A stretch of DNA of 64,000 bases from Cryptomeria japonica (Eukaryota > Streptophyta > Pinopsida > Cupressales > Cupressaceae), in assembly GCF_030272615.1 (NCBI RefSeq), contig NC_081414.1:233666733-233730732 (forward strand), written 5' to 3'. Positions 49,020-61,013 of the stretch are shown in pieces. The position numbers and the translations under genes were made by a program. Position 1 is the stretch's first letter, and each line of letters starts with the position of its first letter. The notes under the pieces are model-generated. The model was not told the origin of the DNA and did not search any database. It worked only from the letters and a program-made list of their open reading frames with translations.

Positions 49020-49502
49020 TGTGGTCCTCTGGGAACATTGGACAATGCACAAGAAACATAAATCAACGATCCATAAGTCATAGAAATCAACCACAACCCA
49101 ATCCAACTTTGCTCAACATAATGTCAGACTAATCAGTAAGAACATATCAACCGGGCCCATACCGGAATCCATATCTCACTGGAAACAAATCCAAATGCAT
49201 GAAACTTGAACATGATAAATACCACAAAATCAAGGGAGTAAATCCAAATCCACAAGGCTAAACTCTCAAACAAGAAGAAATGCCACGATCTCCATGCAAT
49301 TCCACTGCTAACTGCCCAATCGGTAAGAACTACACCGGTGCTCCTGCAACAGACTCTTGGGGTTAATTGAAAAGTGAGTCCCATCACTTGATCTGGTTTG
49401 GCGATCTTAACAAGTCCACAAGTCACCTCAACTTCCTCTCAACCAACCGGTGCATAACCAAGTCTTCCTCCAACAATAGGTTCACAAACTAGCTCTACCA
49501 TT

Positions 49503-50199
49503 TGATGTAGTCAAGGTAGGGAGATCCAATGAAGGACAACCCATCCTTGCGGCCTAACACAAACGTCATGCAAGATATACTAGTAACCGGTAATACAACA
49601 CCAGATAAAGGAGAAAGAACAACCAATAACATCATAGAATACTCAACCGGTAAACAGTATGAACAAATCTTATAACAACTTGAAGAATTACATATGCCAC
49701 ATGGTGGACCATAGCCTAGGATTACAAAACAACTCTTACAACTTAGATCTATGATCCACAAATCATCCTCTCAACAAATCATCATCTAGTAACAATGTCC
49801 ACTACTCTGCACTGATTCGTCAGACCTCAACCATCCTGACTTCAGTCTCCCTAGACCAGAATCTTGTCGGAATCAATATACAAATCTAAGAATCACAGAT
49901 CTTCTACTCAACGAATAGGTCTCCAATAATAGTCTACACTAATCTAGACTTCAGCCATCCTGACTTCAGTCTCCCTGGACCAAAATCTCTCTAGAAACTA
50001 CATCTTGCTCAATCTCAAACTTTCGTCTTCTATCTTCTGATTTCAGTCTCCTTAAATGATTCGCAAACTTCTATTTACACCATCCACAAATAATAATAAC
50101 TTGATCAAGTCGGCCCAAAGACCAACTGGTTCATGAAACCTGTAAACAATAACAAGTCGGCTCAAATCATTAAGAACAACTTTTGATGCACAAAACATC
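49503..50199 (-). repeat. TRIM LTR, left inner
   Basis: About 697 bp. The primer site complement beside it (near 49490-49502) is eroded. Confidence 0.8.
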
Positions 50200-50442
50200 T
50201 AATTTGTAAGAGTTGTTTTGTAATCCTGGGCTACAGTACAGCATATGGCATATGTAATTCTTCAGATTGTTATAAGATTTGTTTATACTATTTACCGATT
50301 ATGTATTCTGAGATGTTACCGGTTGTTCTTTCTGCTTTATCTAATGTTGTATTACCGATTACCGGTATATCTTGCATGGTGTTTGTGTTAGGCTGCGAGG
50401 ATGGGTTGTCCTTCATTAGATCTCCCTATGTTGACTGCGTCA
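50200..50442 (+). repeat. TRIM LTR, right inner, truncated to its last 243 bp
   Basis: It begins mid-LTR at a TAATTTGTAAGAG phrase (compare 51390) directly against the opposite-facing LTR end. It ends GCGTCA and is followed by AATGGTATCAAAG. Confidence 0.8.
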
Positions 50443-50457
50443 AATGGTATCAAAGTG
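50443..50457 (+). other. TRIM primer binding site
   Basis: AATGGTATCAAAGTG has the tRNA-Met-complementary TGGTATCA core. Confidence 0.78.
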
Positions 50458-50922
50458 GGTTTGTGAACCTATTGTTGGAGGAAGACCCAGTTATGCAACG
50501 GTTGGTTGGAGAGGAAGTTGAGGCGACTTGTGGACTTATTCAGATCGTCGAACCAAATCAAGTGATGGGACTCACTTTTCAATTAACCCCGATAGTCTGA
50601 TGCAGGAGCACCGGTGTAGTTCTTATTGGTTGGGCAGTTAGCAATGGAATTGCTTGGAGATCATGGCATTTCTTCATGTTTGAGTGTTTAACATTGTGGA
50701 TTTGGATTTATTCCCTTGAGTTCGTGGTCTTTGTCGTGTTCGAGTTTCATGGAATTTGGATTTGATTCCAGTGAGATGTCGATTCCGGTATTGGCCTGGT
50801 TGATATGTTCTTACCAGTTAGTCTGGTAGTATGTTGAGCAAAGTTGGATCAGGTTGTGATTGCTTTCCATGACTTGTGGATCATTGGAGATGTTGCTTTG
50901 GGCCTTGGCCGGTATTTCCGGA

Positions 50923-51596
50923 GGTTCGCGCATCATTTTATCCTTTTGTGTTGTTCTTAGTGATTTGAGCCGACTTGTTATTGTTTACACGTTTCATGAA
51001 CCGGTTGGTCTTTGGGATGACTTGACCAAGTTATTATTATTTGTACATGGTATAAATAGAAGTTTATGAATCATTTGAGAAGACAAGAGATAGAAGATAG
51101 AAGACTGAAGTTCGAGATTGAGCAGGATGTAGTTTTTAAAGATTTTGGTTCGGAGAGATGAAAGTTGGGATGGCTAAAGTTTGGATCAGTGGAGACTGTT
51201 ACCAAAGACCTATTAGTCAAGCAAAAGATCTGCTGATCTTAGTTTTGGGTATTTATTCCAAAGAGATTCTTATCTGAGGAGACTGAAGTTGGGATGGATG
51301 AGGTCTAGATCAGTGTAGAATAGTGGAAGTTGTTACTGAATGATGATTTATTGAGAGGATGATTTGTGGATCATAAATCTAATTTGTAAGAGTTTTTGTA
51401 ATCCTGGGCTATGGTCCAGCATGTGGCATATGTAATTATTCAAGTTGTTATAAGATTTATTCATGTTGTTTACCGGTTGTTCTTTCTGCTATTTCTGGCA
51501 TTGTATTACCGGTTGCCGATATATATTGCATGGTGTTTGTGTTAGGCTGGAAGGATGGGTTGTTCTTCATTGGATCTCCCTACCTTGACTGCATCT
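50923..51596 (+). repeat. TRIM LTR, right outer
   Basis: About 674 bp, ending CTGCATCT (CATCA expected), then GACTT. Its TATA-like box (GTATAAATAG near 51050) marks the LTR promoter. The start is uncertain by about 10 bp. Confidence 0.78.
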
Positions 51597-51601
51597 GACT
51601 T

Positions 51602-52270
51602 GGATGGCTTCCCTTCTTTCAATAGTTTTGGGATATCATGGTTGTTGATTTGATTATAACTACTAAATAATTATTGGTAATTAGATTCAATTTATTCTCC
51701 CTAGACTAATTGTGCCATAGCAAAGTGGTTTTGTTGTTGGAAGACAATCCTAGACTATTATGTTTTTCCATTAGATCATCCATTCACTGTCCATTAATAA
51801 TAAGAATGGTTTCCTTCTTAAGTTGGACATTATGAAAGCCTGTGACAAGGTGGATTGGTGTTTCTTGAGTAAAATGATAAGTAGGTTTGGGTTTGTTGCT
51901 AGATCTTTGGATATCATTCTCCAACTGGTTTAGACCCGCCAAAAAAATTCTTCTTATTATTGGGTCTCCCCCGAGATTCTTCAAGATTTCTCATGGTCTT
52001 CATCAAGGAGACACTTCCTCCACTTTCCTCTTTGTTATTATGGCTGAAGTTTTGGGACACCTTTTGCTTAGGGCTATTAATTATGGTATCATGATATGTA
52101 GGGTTTTCCCTCTTCAATTTTCCCTCCTTGTTCCCATCAATAGTTTATGAATGATATGATATTGTGGGGAAAGAATCTATTAGGGAAGCCAAGTCTCAAA
52201 TATCTTCTTCTTTATTATGAGAAAACCTCTAGTTAGTGGGTATGTGCTGGATCATGGTGTGCCAAAACAG
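51602..52270 (+). pseudogene. L1-type LINE ORF2, reverse transcriptase part
   Basis: Broken frames continue the LINE: NGFLLKLDIMKA(C)D near 51805, DWCFLSKMISRFGF near 51850, and GLHQGDTSSTFLFVIMAE near 51992, corresponding to the conserved RQGDPLSP block. A MNDMILWG stretch near 52147 sits where FADD is expected; the first catalytic Asp is not clear. The 3' end of the LINE is not found. Confidence 0.72.
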
Positions 52271-53248
52271 GGCCTTAAGTGGCAATGAAATTTTAGAAAA
52301 TCAGAGTTATGGAACTTGACACGAAAATTTGAATAAGTTGTGAACATTATTTTTAAACTATGTAAGAACATAATATATAAAAAATTGAATGTAGTTTCTA
52401 AATTACAAGTTGTTGTTTGGAAAAAAATTCCTATTTGATGAAAATTTCAAATTTCAATGCAGTGGTACTAAAATTTCAGGAAAAAGATAAGAAGTAGGCT
52501 CATGTCTGACCACCCTAATCACAATAAAATCATAATATTTTTTTTATAAGATTTATAATATAAGTATTAGATTCATGTCTGGATGTGACACATATTTTTT
52601 TATAATTTTTTATAAAGTAAATAATTATTTATGAATTGTTTACTACAGCTTTTCAGAAATTGAGAAACTCCTGCGACTGACCATCTTAACTTGGTCAAAA
52701 CCTTACGAAATTCTTTTTTTTTTTTAATTTTTCCCTATAGTAGACAAAGCATAGGATGTGATGCATGTTTTGGATTCAAAAAATGTTATACCGTTTGAAA
52801 GTTATGAGTTTTTTTCAATTAGTATATCAATCACGACTTTTGTCATAATTCAATTAGAAAATAAATAATAATTATTTATTAAAGTCGAAATAAGACAAGC
52901 CTTATATTGTTGGAAAATCAAGGAATACAGAAAAACACCATATGACCCCTTAGGCTATAAAAAAAGTCGTCAGCCACCAGTGTAAAGTCTAGAAAATCAA
53001 GGAATACTGAAAAACATGTTTTTTTAGTTGACTTTCTAGGCTTGTCACTTCGAGGCCAAATCCCAAAGCAAACCTAAGCCAAAATTTGAAATTTGAAATT
53101 AATACAACAGAAATCGGATATCCAATTTTAATAAGTAAATTCAATAACTAAATTTGCACATAATTAATCTTTTATTTATTAATATATTAATATATAATAT
53201 ATTAATATACAATATATTAATTTATAAATATATTGGTATATGATATTA
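52271..53248. other. Unclassified AT-rich sequence
   Basis: No gene. The phrase AAAATCAAGGAATAC-x-GAAAAACA repeats at about 52915 and 52993. CACCATATGACCCCTTAGG at 52937 belongs to the repeat seen at 53953-54288. 53160-53245 is a TATTAATATA-rich stretch. Confidence 0.55.
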
Positions 53249-53952
<704 letters not shown>

Positions 53953-54288
53953 TATTCGATTAATTCACATGGCTCATATTGACCCCCTTAGGACACATGA
54001 CACCTTAGGTGTCAAATTTTTGTAAGCATATGTGGCCACTGGTCTTATATTTTAATAATGGCTCATCTTGCCACCTTATGACACACTATCACCCATATGA
54101 CACCATATGGTCGTTAGGGTCATATGGTGTCCTAAGGGTCATGTGATACCATATGAGCCCTAAGGATAACATATGACCCCTTATGATACCATATTGGGTC
54201 ATTATGGGTCCTATGGTGTCCTAAGGGGTCATATTATGTCCTATGACCCCTTAAGACACCATATGACCCCCTTACGACACCAAATTAT
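53953..54288. repeat. Degenerate repeat of CATATGACCCCTTAGGACA in both orientations
   Basis: About a dozen copies of CATATGACCCYTTAxGACA or its complement fill 335 bp. The CATATG core is itself palindromic, so inverted copies overlap. It stops at the left end of element E. Confidence 0.82.
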
Positions 54289-55456
54289 TGTTAGGCCCAA
54301 TATGAAAGCTAATGTACTGAGAGGAGAGAGGTAAATCAGTAGACAAACTCAAAACTTTTCTTTGATAATAACCTTACTGTTATACATAGACAGAATAGTT
54401 GCAGTAACATAAAATAAAACTAAAATCAACAGATAACAATCATACATGATTCACTCCATAACACATATATTTTGGTCACGCAGAAACTCTTGGTTGGAGA
54501 GAAAAACTGCGGTGGGGATGGCACCAACAACTTCACTACTGTAATAATAAAGAATGCTCGGTTAGAGCTACATTTAGCTATTTTCTGATAGCTTACCCTG
54601 TTAGGAGTATCAAGATCAGTTAGATCTACCTTACTAAAGGATTTTACAACACTATATAAATGTAGCACCTGGTTAAGGGATTTACAATGAATAGACTTGG
54701 TTAGAGTCTTTTACCCTGTTAAAGGTTTCTCTTACAACTTCAAAATATTACAATAAAATCATTACAAATATCTGCAGCTTTACATCTGAAATGCTAAAGC
54801 AGATTGTATGTGCTTTGAATAAGATTACCTAGCTTGTAGCATACCTCGGTAACCCATAATGAAACTCGGTAAACCATTCTGTTTACTCTGTTCTTCGACT
54901 GTTCACTGATAACCTTCTCAGTGACCTCTCTGTGTCTCTGTAACTGTCTTCCTTCATGCATACACACTGTTGTTTTTTCTAACCCTAGAATCATGTTGTA
55001 TAAATAGATCTCTTACAGCGGTCATTTAATTCATTGCTTCGATCTTATAAAAGCTTATTCGAATAAATGACTAAACAAAATATCTCATTGGTTAGATTGA
55101 CCTTGTAATCATACACAATCTCCTAGTGCAATTTCCAGTGCAAAAACGGTTAGATGTGCCTCGATGTTGTAACACGTTTTCATGTGCATGTCCAGGTTCA
55201 ATGTATCTGGTAAAATGTTTCACTCGGTGAATATCAACTCGATGAGTTAACTTTACCACTTGGTAGCCATGAAACTTTACTCGGTAAACAGCTCGGTGAA
55301 TACTGCATTCTGTGACTGCTTTCTTCTATAACCGACTAGACTGTTCATACCGACTTCTCTATGTGTACCAACTTCATGATTCGGTAATACTAACCGACTA
55401 GAATATATAGTATGACTTTGGATATGAAACTAATGGCAATTTGATAAGTAGTAACA
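54289..55456 (-). repeat. Element E 3' LTR
   Basis: 1168 bp, ends TGTTAGG and GTAACA, paired with 61014-62160. The hairpin complement is at 54478-54515. Many CTCGGTRAA motifs lie near 55210-55300. Confidence 0.92.
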
Positions 55457-55468
55457 ATCTCCCCTTTT
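55457..55468 (-). other. Element E polypurine tract
   Basis: ATCTCCCCTTTT is the complement of AAAAGGGGAGAT, next to the LTR. PPT-like copies occur near 55693, 55759 and 55802. Confidence 0.85.
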
Positions 55469-55830
55469 GACAATAGTTGAGATGTTTGACAAAAACTACT
55501 TACAAAGTCATAACTCAAAAACTATATACTTGACAAAATGACTATACTTGACAATATATACAATAGTCAATAAAATAGTATATGCAGATATACTCCCCTT
55601 ATCATTCTTCTGTACATAACTATGAATTTTGCATGTTCGGTTATGTTCTGTACTTGTGTGCTCTGAATGCTCTGTATATTCTGCTCGGTATACTCCCCTT
55701 GTATACAATACTCAATATTGTGTTAACAAAACTGTATTACTCTCCAAATGTAGAATTACTCCCCCTTTGTTGGGCTTTCCTCTTTGTAGTATCATAATAT
55801 TACTCCCCCTTTTTCACAAACATGAAAAAC

Positions 55831-58800
55831 TTAATTTCCATCCGGAGGTGGTAACTGATCAAAACTAGTCTTATACTTGGTCCAGGCGTTGGTGAGGGCG
55901 ACTGAGAGTGAGTCCTTGACACTTTCCATTAATTAGTTTTGTGCTTGAATATCAGATAAGAGTGATATCAAGCCATCAAGAGTGCTTCCCTCTTGTGTAG
56001 TTGATAAGTGTGTAGCTTGGTTGACCTATTCCTATACTGATGAGAGATGAGGAAGGAATAATGTTTGAAGGGTCATTATATCCATCCTAATTTTATGCTC
56101 TTCATTCCTCAGTTCTAATTGTTGAGCCATGAGCTATTGTAGCTTTTTGTAAAAATTCTGAACTGAAGTAGGCTCAGTGGTCAACTTAGATGAGAGATTG
56201 GTGATCTCTTTCTCAATTGCATCATTTTTCTTTTTTATATCTTTAATAAATAAAGAAAATGTACACAATTTCTGGAATAAATAAAGAATGTGCTTGAGTT
56301 GAGGGGACAACTCAGCAATGAATTTGACAAGTTTTACCTTGCCAACAGCAATTGATTTTTGTACTTCCTCTATCATTTTTGTTGTAAGCTCTTTATCCTT
56401 CAGCTTGCTTAAGTACTCAGATGCATCAACCCCAGATGTTTTAATCTGATTGAGGAGTTCATCCAACTGAATATGGATGGCTGCATCGGTTGACACTATT
56501 GCTGATGGTAGCATATATGTTAGTAGTTTCCTAACCTTCTGAAGTACTTTATTCTTTTTCTGTATGGCCAGTTGCTTCTCCTAATCGGCCTTTGCTTTGC
56601 ATAGTTCACCGAATTCAGTGAGTGCTTGCCCTTTTAATTTGGAAATGTCTACATTGGGCAACACGATCGGTTTAGATAAGTCAAATTTAAAACCATGCTT
56701 TCTCACCTTCTTTTCTTTTCCTTTGGTCTGTGGCACTAAGACAAGTGCATGTGAGGCTTGCTGACCCTCGGTATGTTGCTCGGTAGATGCAACACTTTGG
56801 TTTGTTCTTGTAGCAATTGCAGTGTCTTTGTTTGGCTCGGTGCTAGGGGTCTCAGTTGTAATATTTGTAGTGCTTGTCTATGCTTGAGACGTCTGATCTT
56901 TGGTTGTGTCACCTACAGCTTCAGATTTGTTGCCTTCCGTAGCTTTCTCAGTATCCTTGGGAGCTTCGGTTGAGACTAGTGGCTTCATCAGTGGATAAGG
57001 CTGAACTTGTTTTAAGACAGATTCACTAGAGACAATTTTTGCATAAGTGGCGCCTTCAATCATTTCCTGCTCCGGTGCTGCTTCATCCATTACATCTTCA
57101 TCAATTTGTATAGTGTCAACCGGGTCTGGACCTTGCTCGGTGACATCTGGATCTTGCTTGGTGACATCAACAATTTCAAATTGAGATTGTTCACCAACAT
57201 CCTTTTGTTTGAAGATCTCCTGCCACTTGGCTTTAGTCTCATTCTCCACATCAATATATAGCCCATTCATCAATTTTAAGGCTCTCTGTTTCACAAGAAA
57301 TTTAGAATTGTATGTGGTCAGATGCTCCTTGATTTCAGCTACGGACATGTCAGGAAATAGATGGACTAGACTTCTTTCTCTTATTTGTCTCTCTGAATCC
57401 ATTGCATATTTCCATCTGTTATCAATGTGTGAGTAGAGTTCACTCGGAAGTGACTTTGCTAGTTCTGATGGTGCTAACCGAAACTTCAGAAGTGTATATA
57501 TGATAGCTTCTTCAATCTGTCATTTCTCATAATTATTCCTAGTCTCATACTTAGCATATCTGAATCCTGCAAATCCACTGTATTCTTTAAGATTGGCACA
57601 AAAAATTTCAACACTGTGAATGTTTACCTTTTTTCTTTTCACAACCTGGAATTTGTTTACATCATCAGACTCTATATCATTCGACTCTTTTGCCAAAAAG
57701 AGTCTCTGAGTAGATTTCTTGTAAGTCTTGGTTACCTTTGGAACAATAACAGTCTTTTGTTTCTTACTCGGTGATGCAGCTGATGCTCTAGTGTTGGGTG
57801 TCTTTGTTGGTGGAGTCGGTAGGGCCTTTGTGATGTCCTGTTTCTTTCTTTTCAGAACTTTTCCCTTTGGCAACTCTGTGCTCAATGTTATTGCAGCCTC
57901 CTGTGCTTCTGATTCCTCTTTGGTAATGGCAAGATTGCCTTTGACAGGTGTAGAGGAGGATTCTTCTCTAAATTTCTCAGATAAAGCCTTTATCATCTTT
58001 GTAGCTTTTCTTGTAGCCTTAGGTACTACAATGCTCATTTTTACTTTCTCCTTCACCTCTTCATAGGTTCCATACCTTAGTTCAGTTGCATGCCTTGGCA
58101 ATGATAGATAGGCATCAATTTGTTGCTGTGTAATATCATAATCAATCTCATAACCCATTGCTTTCAACGATTGAGTCCTCGGTTCTATAGCATTTACATA
58201 GCAATAATCAGTGTCGACTTCAAAACATATATTGTCCTTGTATTTTTCGACCAGCTGTGGTGGGATCCTGTACCTATTGTGCATTTTCTCTTGGAATTTG
58301 CTGAAGTAATCATCCATGATATCATTAAATTTATCTCCTAACTTCTTGATGTAGTCATTGATCTGATGGGTGATAGGTTGGTGTAGCTCCCATACTACTT
58401 TACCGACTGAGGGAAAGAACTTCTCAAAATAGAAAAACATACATACAAGTAGTGAACCGAACTTTAGTGTGTTTGCTGAGTTGTTCTTCTTCGGCTTCCT
58501 TATTGTGTTCAGGTTCTCAAACAAGTTCTTTAGTAGTACTTCACATAAGTCTATTTTCATTCCCTTCTTCACTATTTTGTAGGCCAGGTCCACTGCAGCA
58601 CATGGTACACTATTTTCCCTTGCAGATTGGAAGAAATAGTAACCAATAACTCTGATTGCAAATTTTAGTTCAGCATCAGTGACATTATTCAATTTCAGAC
58701 CTCGGTAATCAAATTCTACTCCAGTTAGACTGATTAGCTCCTTTTGTGATATCATTTTCTGTGCACGAGCATGATCGTAGATGGAATATCCGGTGATCAG

Positions 58801-59199
58801 GTGAATGACTTCCTTCATGATCTTGAACAGTTGCTCTTGTAGCCACATGAAATCATCATGTACTCTGCTCAATACAAACTTAACCCACTGGGGTTTGAAC
58901 ACACGGGGATAGACTAGGGCTTCAGTTAATCCCTTGATTTTGATATGCTTAAATTTGTTGTCCAGTTTTCCATCAGTGCATAGTTCATCATATGTGTCAC
59001 TAATCTCTAAATGATCGAGTTCCTCAACATGGCATTTGGTAAAGAATCTGACATCTTCTACTAACAAAACTCAATCCGGGATGAGGGAAAATGCAGTTTT
59101 ATCATCTGGTTCTGAGGCAACTTTAGGAGTTAGGGAATATTTCAGCGAGGGCTTCTCCACATTTGGGACAACTACAGGGTCTTGGATCTTGGGTGCCAT
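55831..59199 (-). pseudogene. Element E ORF2: long protein family shared with A, B and D
   Basis: One register of 1123 codons runs from the ATG at 59199 to a TAA at 55831, with no frameshift. Nonsense codons interrupt it near 59071, 57520, 56878, 56582 and 56134, and near the end. Blocks: GVLLVEDVRFF-like start (X at the stop), SRVHDDFMWLQE near codon 110, LITGYSIYD, LKFGSLLVCMFFYFEKFF near codon 244, KYKDNICFEVDTDYC, IEPRTQSLKAMGYEIDYD near codon 340, a basic Lys/Thr/Pro linker with KRKKQD and SPSKKQKT (nuclear-signal-like), EEAIIYTLLKF near codon 562, and an acidic/helical tail ending FDQLPPPDGN. With B it gives the best view of the family. Function unknown; no enzyme motif. Confidence 0.84.
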
Positions 59200-59320
59200 G
59201 GTAGATTTCAGGTAAGATTCGACAAGTTATCCTTAGGGTTTACAAGTGACTGACTCTTCACACTTCGTAGACAATAGCAATTTGACTAGATTGGAAACCA
59301 GCTAAACAGTGTGAATAGAT

Positions 59321-59488
59321 TGATGTAAATACCTCGAAATTCACTCTGAATGAAGTTTGATCACTTTGATTCACTCTGCTCTGCTTCTCAAAAACTTGGG
59401 TGAATGAAAATGACCGTGAAAACACTTTTAAGTACTCAAAAATACCTTATTGGGCTCCATCCAAGTTAGGTCAAGATATTAAATGCAC
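59321..59488 (-). promoter_or_regulatory. Element E inter-ORF control region (candidate ORF2 promoter/leader)
   Basis: On the minus strand the order is GTGCATTTAATATC (59475-59488), a TATA-like GTACTTAAAAGTG (59422-59434) and TTTCGAGGTATTTACATC (59323-59340), then the ORF2 ATG at 59199. Order as in A, B and D, with wider spacing. A 28-bp direct repeat (59555-59603) sits further upstream. Confidence 0.45.
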
Positions 59489-59613
59489 TCGGTTCACCTT
59501 TTACCGATTTACTCTTTTTCTGTTTTCACCGAGTACCCAACTTTGCTTTATTAACCAACTTGACAGGTTTCCTGTATACACCAACTTGACAGGTTTCCTG
59601 TATAGTATATAAA

Positions 59614-60951
59614 CTAACTTGAAATAGGTGCACCTAACTCGGTAGGTAAGGTGTTTTCTTCATCAGACATAATTTCTTTCTTTTTCCAAATCATCTTGAA
59701 TTTTTCTTTTATCTCTTCAGTGTCTCTTCTTGGTTGATCTCTGCAATCTCCAGCTAAATGTCCAGCTTTGTGACAATGAAAATATGCTATACCAGGATTT
59801 CTCCATGATCTCCAATTGTTCATTCCAAATTTTATAAAATAGTTGGCACTTATATGTCCATATCTTCCACAACATTCGCACCATATCCTTGTATTGTAAT
59901 CCCATGGTACTGCTGCATATTGTCAGTAAGGATCTGTGTGAGTTCGGTAACCTCCAGTGTTTGCTCGGTGTGGATACTTCATGTAGTTCTTTTGCTTAAA
60001 CCAGCACTTCTCGCTACTATGTCCATATCTATTGCAGTTTTTATAAAACCCTTTGAATTTTGTCTTTTGATAGTTGTTAACAGACTTTGTCCTACATTGA
60101 TTAGGTATGTGACCATATTTATTGCAATTGTAACAATATCCATTGGACTTAGAGATATTCGATTGCTTACCTTTTTTGATCAGGCATATGTTGGCAGTAT
60201 GACCTTGATTTCCACAGTAGTAGCAAATAGGCTTCTTCCTTTTTCCACCTTGTTTTGATGATTCTCCTCTCTCGGTAGTATGAATTCCTTTCTCGGTAGA
60301 GTCTTTTCCTTTGTAACTGAGTCCTCCATCTTTGTAGAGTCTTCTTGTATTCAGTTGCTCATCCAACATCTTTGATGCTTCATAACTTTTCTCCAATGAT
60401 TCTTTGGATTTCTTCTCAGTTTCAAGTTCACCAGTCAACCTTGATACTTCAAGTTTCAATGATTGATTTTCATCATTCTTCAGAATTGCTTCATGATGTT
60501 CATAACCTAGTTGATCTGTCATATTTTGTTGAATACCAGTTAACCTTATGATTTCATCATCCTTATCAAATACTAGAGTTTCAAGTTGTTGTTTCTCTCT
60601 TTGTAGATCTCTTGCTTTATCCTCAGCTATCCTTAATGCATCTAGATTTTCAGTCATTTGTGTACTGAAATGTTCATGTTCTCTTTTCATTGCTTTTAGT
60701 TGATCAGCCAATGCTTTGTTTTTTTCTTTCAACATTCCAATCATTTCTTCAGTCTCTTCAGATATACTGTTCTTAGATGATGTCTCAATTTGTTCCACTA
60801 GCTCTTGGGAATCCTGCAAGTCATCAAATAATCTTCTCCTTACTTTCAGAGATTTTTGCATTTGCCTCTGCATGTCTGCAATCACTTGATTTGCATTATC
60901 CAGCTCTTCTTGAAGATGCACAATCCTCTGAGATTGTTTGTAGCCTTCCAT
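59614..60951 (-). pseudogene. Element E ORF1: coiled-coil plus multi-CCHC protein (gag-like)
   Basis: 446 codons run from the minus-strand ATG at 60951, with a single stop (TGA at 59923-59925). This start lies 49 bp inside the primer site; a longer frame upstream only runs through the LTR. Residues 8-230 form a long coiled coil. GLSYKGKDSTEKG follows. Knuckles: CYYCGNQGHTANIC, CYNCNKYGHIPNQC, YKNCNRYGHSSEKC (first Cys lost), CECCGRYGHISANY (last Cys lost) and YFHCHKAGHLAGDC. A KMIWKKKEIMSDEE tail matches B. It is the most complete ORF1 here. An RNA-binding, particle-forming role is inferred. Confidence 0.85.
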
Positions 60952-60999
60952 TGCTAAGATCTTTCTCTTTAGGTAGTTAAACCCTTTTCCAAGATTCAA

Positions 61000-61013
61000 G
61001 CTCTGATACCAAT
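61000..61013 (-). other. Element E primer binding site
   Basis: GCTCTGATACCAAT is the complement of ATTGGTATCAGAGC, an exact tRNA-Met-type site. Confidence 0.92.

Larger units (their letters stand above)
48327..51596. mobile_element. Inverted dimer of a TRIM-like LTR element
   Basis: The order is LTR (48327-49019, minus), interior (49020-49502), LTR (49503-50199, minus), then in plus orientation a partial LTR (50200-50442), interior (50443-about 50922) and LTR (about 50923-51596). LTRs run TGATG to CATCA and are about 690 bp. The interior is about 480 bp with a TGGTATCAAAG primer site (50445) and no gene, which fits a terminal-repeat retrotransposon in miniature. The two arms are reverse complements for about 1.4 kb. 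The outer ends are flanked by GACTT. Confidence 0.82.

Noticed and set aside
48327-51596. DNA transposon with terminal inverted repeats
   Set aside because: The inverted ends are whole LTRs with TG...CA-type ends, a TGGTATCA primer site inside and a 5-bp duplication. An inverted TRIM dimer explains all of this; no transposase is present.
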